NCBI GenBank assembly: GCA_902765885.1
Contig: CACXBN010000259.1
Span: forward strand, 1 to 14,961
Direction of reading: 5' to 3'
DNA: 14,961 bases
Source of the DNA: an uncultured Ruminococcus sp.
GTDB taxonomy: Bacteria > Bacillota > Clostridia > Oscillospirales > CAG-272
Shown: piece by piece, positions 1-7,724 of the stretch
How positions within the stretch are numbered: the stretch's first letter is position 1
Layout of the letters: the number at the start of each line of letters is the position of its first letter
Notes under the pieces: model-generated
The model's input: only the letters and a program-made list of their open reading frames with translations
Databases searched by the model: none
Told to the model about the DNA's origin: nothing
Translations under genes and position numbers: made by a program

Positions 1-1
1 T

Positions 2-409
2 GAAACGACCACGGAGCTTGCGGATATAATATCCGGAGCGATTCCGGGCTTCAACAAGTCAAAGGAAGCACAGCATCCGGCAAGAAGAACATTTCAGGCG
101 ATCAGAATTGAAGTTAACGGAGAACTCGATGCGATCAGACCTTCCATAGAAGCGGCCGTGGAAAGAATGAACCCCGGAGGAAGGCTGGCAGTAATCACAT
201 TCCATTCACTCGAAGACAGGATAGTCAAGGAAACATTTAAAGACCTGTCGACGGGATGCATATGTCCGCCTGAATTCCCGGTATGTGTTTGCGGACACAA
301 AGAATCGATAAAACTGCTTTCAAGAAAACCCATCATCCCGTCAGAAAGGGAACTGGAAGAAAATCCGAGATCCAGGAGCGCGAAGCTCAGAACAGCGGAG
401 AAAATTTGA
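2..409 (+). CDS. rsmH: 16S rRNA m4C1402 methyltransferase RsmH, C-terminal part
   Basis: This is the 3' part of rsmH (mraW), cut by the window edge; the reading frame is open from base 2. RsmH is an S-adenosylmethionine-dependent enzyme that N4-methylates cytidine 1402 of 16S rRNA in the small-subunit P site. The visible 135 residues hold the family's C-terminal landmarks: HPARRTFQAIRIEVNGEL, then GGRLAVITFHSLEDRIVK, then a Cys-containing segment (CICPPEFPVCVCGH), and the closing ENPRSRSAKLR. The four-cysteine stretch is typical of Firmicute versions. The SAM-binding N-terminus lies outside the window. The gene sits directly before an ftsL-like gene, the standard first step of a dcw cluster. 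The ATG at 158 is internal and not the start. Identification is secure. Confidence 0.96.
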   Translation, partial: ETTTELADIISGAIPGFNKSKEAQHPARRTFQAIRIEVNGELDAIRPSIEAAVERMNPGGRLAVITFHSLEDRIVKETFKDLSTGCICPPEFPVCVCGHKESIKLLSRKPIIPSERELEENPRSRSAKLRTAEKI

Positions 410-428
410 AGATAACCGGAGGGAGACC

Positions 429-1079
429 ATGACTTACGACATAGACAGAAGATCAAGCAATCAGTACTATGACCGAATCAGCGCGAGCATCAACAGGGCT
501 CATAATGTGGTTTCCCCGAACGAGAGATACACAAGAGCTTACAACAAAAACAGGAGACAGGACAAGAGAAACAATCCTTATTATGTGAATTACAGAGGAG
601 CAAACGAGAAGAAATCCAATGTCGGATGCGGCAGAGCGCTCACAAGAAACAGAAACCTGCGTGAAGATTTCGATATAGTTCCGAAGATCGAGATAGAAGA
701 AAAGAAGAAAGCTTTTTCTCCATGGATCATTGTTGCGGTGTTAATCATTGTTGCATCATGCTTTGTTCTCATCAAATCCGTTTCCGATGTTTATGAAACC
801 GAGAGACGTATTAGCTCGCTTGAAAATGAAATATCCGATCTCAGAACCGAATCGGCGGAACTCAGCATAGAACTGAATCAGAAAAACGATCTCAGACTTA
901 TAGAAGAGCTCGCCACCAAAAAATACGGAATGGTCAAAGAGGATGCTCTTCAGAGAAAGTACGTGTCACTGTCAGAAGGTGAAAGCATTGAAGTTCTTGA
1001 GGTCGAGGAAGAAGAGAACGGAGGAGTCCTCCTTTCTTCAGTCTTCAGTTCAATAGGAAAATTTTTCAGCGGTGACTAA
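429..1079 (+). CDS. ftsL: FtsL-like septum formation protein (single-pass, coiled coil)
   Basis: A 216-residue bitopic membrane protein. Residues 1-96 are cytoplasmic, strongly basic and rich in Asn, Tyr and Arg; one transmembrane helix spans about 97-118; residues 121-160 have a heptad-like charged pattern fitting a coiled coil; then comes KKYGMVKEDALQRKYVSL, a segment common at the end of the coiled coil in clostridial FtsL/DivIC-like proteins. In the family, FtsL pairs with DivIC/FtsB and FtsQ and activates the FtsW-PBP synthase outside the membrane. The start has GGAGGG at 418-423 with good spacing, 19 bp after rsmH. At 216 residues it is well above the roughly 90-130 usual for FtsL, mainly because of the N-terminal extension; an acidic run (EVEEEE) and amphipathic tail close the protein. 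Sequence identity in this family is low, so the name rests on architecture and position between rsmH and the PBP gene. Confidence 0.82.
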   Translation: MTYDIDRRSSNQYYDRISASINRAHNVVSPNERYTRAYNKNRRQDKRNNPYYVNYRGANEKKSNVGCGRALTRNRNLREDFDIVPKIEIEEKKKAFSPWIIVAVLIIVASCFVLIKSVSDVYETERRISSLENEISDLRTESAELSIELNQKNDLRLIEELATKKYGMVKEDALQRKYVSLSEGESIEVLEVEEEENGGVLLSSVFSSIGKFFSGD

Positions 1080-1126
1080 TTTTTGAATGAAATCCGGGGC
1101 ATCATGCTTCAGGAAGATAATTGAAA

Positions 1127-1234
1127 ATGAATAAAAAATGGGCTGCGACTTATAAAAAGTGGACAGCCCGTTCGTTGTCAAAACAGGCAAAAACACATAA
1201 AAAAAGCCCGTATTTCGGGCTGAAAAACGCCTGA
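1127..1234 (+). CDS. Possible 35-codon basic leader peptide or small protein
   Basis: A short open frame fills most of the gap between ftsL and the PBP gene. It starts MNKKWAATYKKW, has nine Lys, one Arg and one His, and no acidic residue. AGGAAG at 1111-1116 lies ten bases before the ATG, a plausible but slightly long spacing. The frame covers all the stem-loops in this gap, and its TGA (1232-1234) falls inside the last hairpin, which precedes a T5 run. That is the geometry of a leader peptide whose translation could decide RNA folding, but a chance ORF of this length is entirely possible. The product is not recognised and no homologue is claimed. Confidence 0.25.
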   Translation: MNKKWAATYKKWTARSLSKQAKTHKKSPYFGLKNA

Positions 1235-1250
1235 ATCAGGGCAGTTTTTG
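1140..1250 (+). promoter_or_regulatory. Stem-loop cluster in the ftsL-PBP gap, possible attenuator
   Basis: The gap holds several GC-rich complementary segments in AT-rich DNA. GGGCTG (1140-1145) can pair with CAGCCC (1164-1169), and AGCCCG (1205-1210) pairs with CGGGCT (1216-1221) around a TATTT loop. CAGCCCG (1164-1170) is also an exact partner of CGGGCTG (1216-1222), so the folds compete. CAGGC (1184-1188) can pair with GCCTG (1229-1233), and that GCCTG can instead pair with CAGGGC (1237-1242), giving a weak hairpin followed by T5 (1245-1249). The 1205-1221 hairpin is flanked by an A-run on its 5' side, so it would look like a terminator only on the minus strand. The role is unproven; a transcript-processing or attenuation site is the inference. 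Confidence 0.4.
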
Positions 1251-1278
1251 AGGAAAAATCCAATAGGAGGGCGGTTTT

Positions 1279-3615
1279 ATGAACGCTGTCAGTATCAAAA
1301 ACAGAACAGACAGAAAAACTACCCGAAAAATGTGGATTTTTTTTATTCTTTTTATCGCCGTTGCTGCCCTTATAATAGGACGTCTCATTAAGTATCAGAT
1401 AACAGACGCAGACATTAACCGAGCCTATGTCACGAGCATAAACACCGCCCAGGCGGAGGTTTCACCAAGGCGTGGAAACATATACGACAGGAACGGCAAC
1501 CTTCTTGCAACCAGCGTGACGGTTTACAATGTCATAGTTTCACCTGATGACATCAGAGAAAGAAAAGAGTCGGACGAAAAAAAGAATTCGGACAGCAACG
1601 AAAATAACGATGTTTTCTATGATCTCACGACTGACAAGTACGGAAAAGAAGTGCATGTAAAAAATGTCGACAAAATGATTTCGTCAATTCTTTCCGAGTA
1701 TCTCGGTGTAAGCGAAAGCGAGATCAGAGAAAAGCTGGAGAAGGAAAACAGGAAATACGAATCGATCAAAAAAGAAATCGATGAAGAAACTAAGCTGAAA
1801 ATCGACAAGGTCATTGAGGATTTTTCGCTTGAAACTCTCATTTTTTATGAAACACAATACAAAAGATACTACCCGATGGATGATTTCGCATGCCATGTCA
1901 TCGGGTTTGTGGGAACGGACGGAACCGGAAGATACGGACTTGAAGCATATTACAATGACGTTCTTGAGGGAACGGCCGGAAAATATATAAAAACAAGAAG
2001 AAACATGCCGTTCGGATATGAAAGGGAGATAGCAGTTCAGAACGGACTTGACATCGTAACCACACTTGATGTTTACGTACAGCACGAACTGGAAGATCAG
2101 CTCAAAAAGACATTCATTGAGTCGCAGGCCGGAAACAGGGTCACAGGTATCGTAATGGATGTCAAGACAGGCGAAATACTCGCAATGGCAACATATCCGT
2201 CATTTGATCTTAACAATCCGAGCGTTCTTGATGAATATTCCCAGGCAGAGCTTGATGGGATGAACCTCGACAAGGATTCCGAAGAATATTCGGAAGCATA
2301 TTCAAATCTTCTTTTCAGAATGTGGAATAACAAGGCCGTCAACGAAACATATGAGCCCGGTTCCACATTCAAGGTCATTACCACATCAATGGCATTTGAA
2401 AACAATCTGGTCAGCGAATATGACTACTTTACTTGCTACGGCAGCATGTATGTCGAAGGTTGGCCGGCTCCTATCAGCTGTGCCAAAGAAGACGGACACG
2501 GTACTGTGTATTTCAAGTACGGACTTCAGCAGTCATGCAACCCGACGCTTATGCAGGTTGCGGCTATCGTGGGCAAAGATACCTTCTACAGCTACATGGA
2601 CGCTTACGGTTATTTTGAAAAAGTCGGCATAGATCTTCCCGGCGAAGCTTCCGGAATCTTTCACAAATATTCCGATTTCACTACAGCTTCACTTGCAGTG
2701 TATTCATTCGGACAGACCTTCAAGACGACGCCGATACAGCAGCTCCGCGCTCTTTCTTCCGTGGCAAACGGAGGAGTGCTCATGGTGCCTCACCTTATGA
2801 AACAGGTGCTGGATGAAAACGGTAATGTAGTCGAAGAGTACGGAGATGCGGAAGTAAGACAGGTTGTCAGCGCCGAAACATGCAGAAGAATCACCGATAT
2901 ACTTGAAGAGGGTGTGGCGACAGACGGTGCGGCAGTCAACGCATATGTAAAAGGATACAGGGTAGCCGCAAAGACCGGTACCAGTGAAAAACTTGACAAA
3001 TATGACGAGTTTGGAGAAAGGCCGTACAGAGTCGGCTCGACGATGGCATACGCCCCTGCGGATGATCCGCAGTTTTCGGCATTGATAGTCGTTGATGAAC
3101 CGATGGGCGGCGTCGTTTACGGAGGTTCGGTGGCAGCACCTTACATTTCGGCTCTGCTCTCCGATATTCTCCCGTATCTCGGAGTGGAACCGAGATATAC
3201 GACAGATGAACTTGCTTCCCTCGACGTGGTGGTTTCAAACTATGTGGGCGCAACAGTCGAAAACTCCATAACAGACCTGTCATGGAGAAAATTCAAATAC
3301 GAAATAATAGGAAACGGAGATGTCGTAACTGCACAGGTGCCTTCTGAAGGCACTAGAATATCCAGCGATACGGGAATCCTTCTCCTGTACACGGGAGATG
3401 AGAGCGTGCAGACAACTCAGGTCCCGGACCTTATGGGAATGAGTGCTTACAATGCGAATCTCATTGCAACTTCAAACGGACTTAATGTCACATTCTCGGG
3501 TTCAACAAATGGAACCGAGGCAACAGTCATCGGGCAGTCTCTGACACCGGGTGATGTCGTGCCTCGCGGAACCGTGATCGACATTGAGCTTAGATATCTC
3601 GGAGGCCTTGACTAA
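1279..3615 (+). CDS. ftsI: Class B penicillin-binding protein (PBP2/FtsI-SpoVD type) with two PASTA domains
   Basis: A 778-residue septal transpeptidase that cross-links peptidoglycan stem peptides outside the membrane. Order of parts: basic N-terminus; one transmembrane anchor at about 19-38; the PBP dimerisation/pedestal region opening with SPRRGNIYDRNG (62-73); the transpeptidase domain with the active-site serine in STFK (S362, K365), the SCN motif (419-421) and KTG (565-567); then two PASTA-like repeats at about 648-706 and 712-773. All catalytic motifs are intact. Two PASTA domains at the C-terminus suit Bacillota PBP2B/SpoVD proteins; whether it serves vegetative division or sporulation cannot be told from this window. 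The pedestal carries a charged, low-complexity stretch near 93-112. AGGAGGG at 1265-1271 sets the start. murF follows after 23 bp, with no murE between them. ftsW, its expected polymerase partner, lies three genes on. Confidence 0.94.
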   Translation: MNAVSIKNRTDRKTTRKMWIFFILFIAVAALIIGRLIKYQITDADINRAYVTSINTAQAEVSPRRGNIYDRNGNLLATSVTVYNVIVSPDDIRERKESDEKKNSDSNENNDVFYDLTTDKYGKEVHVKNVDKMISSILSEYLGVSESEIREKLEKENRKYESIKKEIDEETKLKIDKVIEDFSLETLIFYETQYKRYYPMDDFACHVIGFVGTDGTGRYGLEAYYNDVLEGTAGKYIKTRRNMPFGYEREIAVQNGLDIVTTLDVYVQHELEDQLKKTFIESQAGNRVTGIVMDVKTGEILAMATYPSFDLNNPSVLDEYSQAELDGMNLDKDSEEYSEAYSNLLFRMWNNKAVNETYEPGSTFKVITTSMAFENNLVSEYDYFTCYGSMYVEGWPAPISCAKEDGHGTVYFKYGLQQSCNPTLMQVAAIVGKDTFYSYMDAYGYFEKVGIDLPGEASGIFHKYSDFTTASLAVYSFGQTFKTTPIQQLRALSSVANGGVLMVPHLMKQVLDENGNVVEEYGDAEVRQVVSAETCRRITDILEEGVATDGAAVNAYVKGYRVAAKTGTSEKLDKYDEFGERPYRVGSTMAYAPADDPQFSALIVVDEPMGGVVYGGSVAAPYISALLSDILPYLGVEPRYTTDELASLDVVVSNYVGATVENSITDLSWRKFKYEIIGNGDVVTAQVPSEGTRISSDTGILLLYTGDESVQTTQVPDLMGMSAYNANLIATSNGLNVTFSGSTNGTEATVIGQSLTPGDVVPRGTVIDIELRYLGGLD

Positions 3616-3638
3616 TATACAGAACAGAGGATGGAACG

Positions 3639-5132
3639 ATGAGTGTTGAATTAAGATTAAAATCGTTTTCCCCGGCCGAAATTGCAGAAATAACGGGGGG
3701 AAGACTTGAGATATATGGCTCCGGAAATTCTGATGACAAATGTATCAGGATTGTAACCGATTCAAGAGAGGCAGAAGAAGGATCGATATTCTTTGCCATA
3801 AAGGGGCAAAACGTCGACGGGAACGATTTCATTGCCATGGCGGTTGACGGAGGCGCGAAGTGCGTTATAGGTCAGAATGTCCCGGATGACGCAAAAAGCA
3901 GGAATTTCTGCGCGGTGATAGTGGACGACACGATCAGGGCTCTGGGTGAAATAGCCTCAGAGTACCGCAAGTATTCCAGGGCAAAATTCATAGCCGTAAC
4001 CGGATCAGTCGGCAAGACTACAACAAAGGAAATGATATATGCCGTTGCCTCTGTGTCGTTCCATGCATACAAGACCAAAGGAAACTACAACAGTGAGATC
4101 GGTCTTCCCCTTACGATCTTCGGCATAGGGCCGGAAGACGAAGTGGTGGTCCTGGAAATGGGAATGAGCGCCATGGGAGAAATAGAGCACATGACCAGAA
4201 TAGCCCGGCCGGACATTGCAATCATCACCAACATAGGAACATCTCATCTGGCATCTCTAGGAACAAGAGAAAACATATGCAGGGCCAAAATGGAAATAAG
4301 GCTTGGCCTGCCTGAGGACGGTGTGCTGCTTATAAACGCTGACGAACCCCTTCTTATGGAACAATACGAGATACTTGAAAAGAAGCCGCTTCTCATGTCT
4401 GTTTTCAACAGGCTCGGCGACTACAGAGCGGTCAATATAAGGCAGAAGCCCGACATGATCATATACGATCTTCTTTACAAGAACAAGGCAGTGACCAATG
4501 TTGAAATCCCAAGCATGGGAAAGCACAATGTATATAATTCTCTTGCGGCATTCGCAGTGGGAACTCTTCTCGGAATGGGCGATGAGCAGATCAGAAAAGG
4601 ACTGAAGAATTTCAACGGTGTTGACAAGAGACAGAACATATATGATCTTTATGGGATAACAGTCATAGATGACTGCTATAACGCCAGCCCCGAGTCGATG
4701 CATGCAGCCATTGACGTGCTTGTGTCGATAGCAAAAAGAAAATCTGCCAGAGCTACCGCGCTTCTCGGAGACATGCTTGAACTTGGTGACTATTCAAGAC
4801 TGATGCATGACCAGCTAGGCCAGTATGCGGCACAGATGAAGGTCCAGAAGCTGTTTTGCTTCGGTTCAATGGCAGACGTTATTGCAGAGGCTGCTATAAA
4901 GAACGGAATCAGGGCGGAAGATGTGTCCGTATGCATTGATTCCCGAGATGCAGACGGAATGGCAGAGATGATACTTTCGACACTCAAACCGGGTGATGTT
5001 CTCCTTGTTAAAGCCAGCCGTGGCATAGCAGCTGAACGTGTTATCGAAAGCATAAAAAAGAAAAAGCAGACAAAACGCGGGAGACGCAAAAAGATCAAAG
5101 CTGAGGAAAAGGCTGACGTCGATCTAATATAA
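3639..5132 (+). CDS. murF: UDP-N-acetylmuramoyl-tripeptide--D-alanyl-D-alanine ligase MurF
   Basis: MurF uses ATP to add D-Ala-D-Ala to the UDP-MurNAc-tripeptide, the last cytoplasmic ligation of peptidoglycan precursor synthesis. The 497-residue product shows the N-terminal Mur domain with TDSREAEEGSIFFAIKG (40-56), the P-loop TGSVGKTTT (121-129), NYNSEIGLPLT (149-159), EMGMS (173-177), TNIGTSHL (197-204), DDCYNASPESM (344-354) and the late KASRG (458-462). These separate MurF from MurC, MurD and MurE. The usual MurF ends near residue 455-465; here about 25 extra residues follow, rich in Lys and Arg (473-487) and then acidic. AGAGG at 3626-3630 precedes the ATG. The gene lies between the PBP gene and mraY, 23 bp from each, so it is almost surely co-transcribed. 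Confidence 0.96.
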   Translation: MSVELRLKSFSPAEIAEITGGRLEIYGSGNSDDKCIRIVTDSREAEEGSIFFAIKGQNVDGNDFIAMAVDGGAKCVIGQNVPDDAKSRNFCAVIVDDTIRALGEIASEYRKYSRAKFIAVTGSVGKTTTKEMIYAVASVSFHAYKTKGNYNSEIGLPLTIFGIGPEDEVVVLEMGMSAMGEIEHMTRIARPDIAIITNIGTSHLASLGTRENICRAKMEIRLGLPEDGVLLINADEPLLMEQYEILEKKPLLMSVFNRLGDYRAVNIRQKPDMIIYDLLYKNKAVTNVEIPSMGKHNVYNSLAAFAVGTLLGMGDEQIRKGLKNFNGVDKRQNIYDLYGITVIDDCYNASPESMHAAIDVLVSIAKRKSARATALLGDMLELGDYSRLMHDQLGQYAAQMKVQKLFCFGSMADVIAEAAIKNGIRAEDVSVCIDSRDADGMAEMILSTLKPGDVLLVKASRGIAAERVIESIKKKKQTKRGRRKKIKAEEKADVDLI

Positions 5133-5155
5133 ACAACTGAAAAGGTGGATTTTTC

Positions 5156-6172
5156 ATGGATCCTTTGATAATTCTTTTCGCCGCGGCGGTTTCGATTACA
5201 TTTCTGTCGACAACGCTGATTCTTAGAAAATTGATACCTGTGCTTAAAAGCAAAAAGATGGGGCAGAAGATTCTCGAGATAGGTCCCAGATGGCATAAAA
5301 GCAAAGAAGGCACACCCACAATGGGAGGACTGTCATTCATATTTGCGTCAGCCGTAGTGGGGATCTTCGGAAGCATATTCATAGGAATACGTTACGGATC
5401 AAAAGTGTCTCTTCCGTTTGTTCTGACTCTTGCGCTCGGTCTTGCGGGCGGAGTCATAGGATGTATCGACGACTCGGCAAAACTCAGAAAAAAGCAGAAC
5501 GAAGGGCTGACGGCAATCCAGAAATACGTCCTTCAGTTCATAGTAGCGGCACTTTATCTGATCGGAATGACATTCATATGCGGCGATTTTTCATCTGATA
5601 TATACTTCCCGTTTTTCGGCGCCACCGTTAATGCGGGCCCGCTGTATTATGTGATTTCGATGCTGCTGCTGACCGGAATCATCAACGGTGTGAATCTTAC
5701 GGACGGAATAGACGGACTTTGTTCAAGCGTTACGCTCGTTATCGGAATATTCTTTGCCATAGCAGGTTCCGGACTTACCGGTCTGATGAACGACCCGGGA
5801 CTTGTGCTTCTGGGAGCGCTCCTTATCGGAGGATGCGGCGGATTTCTCGTATATAATTTTTATCCTGCAAGAGTGTTTATGGGTGACACTGGTTCGCTGT
5901 TCCTCGGAGGACTTGTTGTCGGAGGAACGTTCATGATGAAGAATCCTCTGATAGTTCTTCTCATAGGCCTTATATACGTAATAGAAGCCTTTTCCGTCAT
6001 TCTTCAGGTCGGATACTTCAAACTGACACACGGGAAAAGACTTTTCAAGATGAGCCCGATACACCATCATTTCGAAAAATGCGGCTGGTCGGAGATAAAG
6101 ATAGTGGCTGTTTTCTCGGCCGTAACAGTTATAGCATGCACCATAGCGCTGCTCTGGGGAATGAGAATGTAA
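5156..6172 (+). CDS. mraY: Phospho-N-acetylmuramoyl-pentapeptide transferase MraY
   Basis: MraY is the integral membrane enzyme that moves phospho-MurNAc-pentapeptide from UDP to undecaprenyl phosphate, giving lipid I. The 338 residues are mostly hydrophobic, with about ten predicted membrane segments. Visible family motifs are GTPTMGG (52-58), the Mg2+-binding DD at 105-106 within CIDDSAKLRKKQNEGLT, NGVNLTDGIDGL (177-188), MGDTGS (242-247) and the MraY-specific HHHFE (303-307). The last motif separates MraY from WecA/TagO relatives. Length fits the family. AAGGTGG at 5142-5148 serves the ATG. In most Bacillota murD would follow; here ftsW follows after 18 bp. Confidence 0.97.
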   Translation: MDPLIILFAAAVSITFLSTTLILRKLIPVLKSKKMGQKILEIGPRWHKSKEGTPTMGGLSFIFASAVVGIFGSIFIGIRYGSKVSLPFVLTLALGLAGGVIGCIDDSAKLRKKQNEGLTAIQKYVLQFIVAALYLIGMTFICGDFSSDIYFPFFGATVNAGPLYYVISMLLLTGIINGVNLTDGIDGLCSSVTLVIGIFFAIAGSGLTGLMNDPGLVLLGALLIGGCGGFLVYNFYPARVFMGDTGSLFLGGLVVGGTFMMKNPLIVLLIGLIYVIEAFSVILQVGYFKLTHGKRLFKMSPIHHHFEKCGWSEIKIVAVFSAVTVIACTIALLWGMRM

Positions 6173-6190
6173 GAAAGAAGGAGGTGCCGT

Positions 6191-7711
6191 ATGGCTAATT
6201 CAACTGGCAACAATCAGAAAAGAACACATGCCAAAAGGCGCCCTGAAGAAACATCGATAAACAGAGAGTGGATTGACAGCTCATCTCGTGCAGCCGCGAG
6301 AAGAACGGGCAGCATCGGAAATGAAAAAGCAAACGATAACCGTTATGTGGGCGATCCGTACAAGTTCACTTACGAATCAAATAAAAAGATGCATTACTCA
6401 CTGACTCCGGTAAGGCGTGTGCCTGAGAATTCAAAATTCGCACTCCGTGCCGCAGAGCGAAGAGTTAACAGAACAATAAAGGAAAACGAAAAAGAGAAAA
6501 AATGGCAGGAGGACATTGTAAGAGTCCGCGGAAGCATGGACTATTTCCTGCTGATAATAGTGATCATTCTGGTTGCGCTCGGAGCTGCAACCGTTTACAG
6601 CGCGACATATCCGGTCGCCATAAAAGAGGGAAGCGCGGGATACCGTTATTTCCTGAACCATCTTATCTTTCTGGGGATCGGACTTGTCCTTTCTTTTGTA
6701 GTATATCATCTGACCATTCTGCTGAACAGAAGAAAGGTCAGAACCATATTTACAATAGCCGCTTATCTTCTGGCGCTTGCTTTGCTCGTACTTGTACGAT
6801 TGGTCGGCAAGACAGTCGGTACGACGACAAGATGGATAGTCTTAGGACCTATAAGCATCCAGCCTTCCGAGATCATGAAGATAGCGATGATTTTCGTGTG
6901 CGCGTGGTTCGCGGAAAACGATGAACGCTTTATCAAAAACAGGGATCTCATAATGAGGATGAAACTCAAATACGTGCTGAGGCCGTATTCTCTGATGCTT
7001 CTGGCCATAGTGTTCATTCTCATAGGCCACCATCTCTCGGGAGCAGCGATCGTAGGCATCGTTTCGCTTGCATGCATGATAGTTGCGGGATACAGCATCA
7101 AATATCTGCTGGCAATAACGATTCCGCTGGCAGCAGGCGCCGTGGGAGTATATTTCATCAGAAACCCATACTCCTTCAGCCGAATAACCGCTTTCTTCAC
7201 AGGCTCCACGGAGGCAACCGTTGAAGCAGAAAGATATCAGACACAGCAAAGCATCTACGGCATAGGATCCGGAGGAATCTTGGGAAAGACCTTCGGCCAG
7301 GGTCAGCAGAAATACGGCGCCCTTCCTTTTGCACATACCGATTTCGTCTTCTCGACGTGGTGCGAGGAGATGGGATTCATAGGAGCCGTCATTCTCATAA
7401 TACTGTTCCTGCTGCTCATATGGAGAGGATATCTCGTGGCAATGAGAGCACCCAACAGATTCACGATGGTAATTGCCTTCGGTCTGACGACTCATTTAGG
7501 CCTTCAGGCAGTCCTGAATATGTGTGTTGCCACGGACCTTATTATGAATACGGGTATCACGCTGCCGTTTTTCACATACGGAGGATCCGCCCTGGTTATA
7601 AACCTTATGGAGGTCGCGGCTCTGCTGGGAATATCCAGACAGTCATACAAAAAGAAGAAGACTCTTGAAAGAGAACAACTTCTGGAAGAAGCCGGAATGA
7701 ACAATTATTAA
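6191..7711 (+). CDS. ftsW: SEDS-family septal glycosyltransferase FtsW (long N-terminus, altered active loop)
   Basis: A 506-residue SEDS protein, the family that polymerises lipid II into glycan strands with a class B PBP partner. Residues 1-115 form a basic, cytoplasmic, apparently disordered extension absent from typical FtsW (about 370-420 residues). Ten or so membrane segments follow from residue 116. Family signatures seen are TRWIVLGPISIQPSEIMK (213-230), RYQTQQSIYGIGSGGILG (348-365), AHTDFVF (381-387) and TLPFFTYGGSA (457-467). The loop normally reading roughly NPW.DP.G.GYQ, which holds the Asp needed for polymerase activity in E. coli FtsW and in RodA, reads TGSTEATVEAERYQ (337-350) and contains no Asp, only Glu341, 345 and 347. 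A near-perfect ribosome site, AAGGAGGTG (6178-6186), drives the start. murD is missing before it; murG follows after 13 bp. SpoVE is an alternative name, as the subfamilies are hard to separate. Confidence 0.92.
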   Translation: MANSTGNNQKRTHAKRRPEETSINREWIDSSSRAAARRTGSIGNEKANDNRYVGDPYKFTYESNKKMHYSLTPVRRVPENSKFALRAAERRVNRTIKENEKEKKWQEDIVRVRGSMDYFLLIIVIILVALGAATVYSATYPVAIKEGSAGYRYFLNHLIFLGIGLVLSFVVYHLTILLNRRKVRTIFTIAAYLLALALLVLVRLVGKTVGTTTRWIVLGPISIQPSEIMKIAMIFVCAWFAENDERFIKNRDLIMRMKLKYVLRPYSLMLLAIVFILIGHHLSGAAIVGIVSLACMIVAGYSIKYLLAITIPLAAGAVGVYFIRNPYSFSRITAFFTGSTEATVEAERYQTQQSIYGIGSGGILGKTFGQGQQKYGALPFAHTDFVFSTWCEEMGFIGAVILIILFLLLIWRGYLVAMRAPNRFTMVIAFGLTTHLGLQAVLNMCVATDLIMNTGITLPFFTYGGSALVINLMEVAALLGISRQSYKKKKTLEREQLLEEAGMNNY

Positions 7712-7724
7712 CAGAGGTATTGAG

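Noticed and set aside
1205..1222. Plus-strand terminator between ftsL and the PBP gene
   Set aside because: The stem is GC-rich but is followed by GAAAAAC, not a T-run; its T-run exists only on the minus strand, where no gene approaches it.
4790..5382. Minus-strand open frames across the murF-mraY junction
   Set aside because: They overlap conserved coding sequence of both genes on the other strand, lack recognisable domains and have no promoter or ribosome site that I can see.
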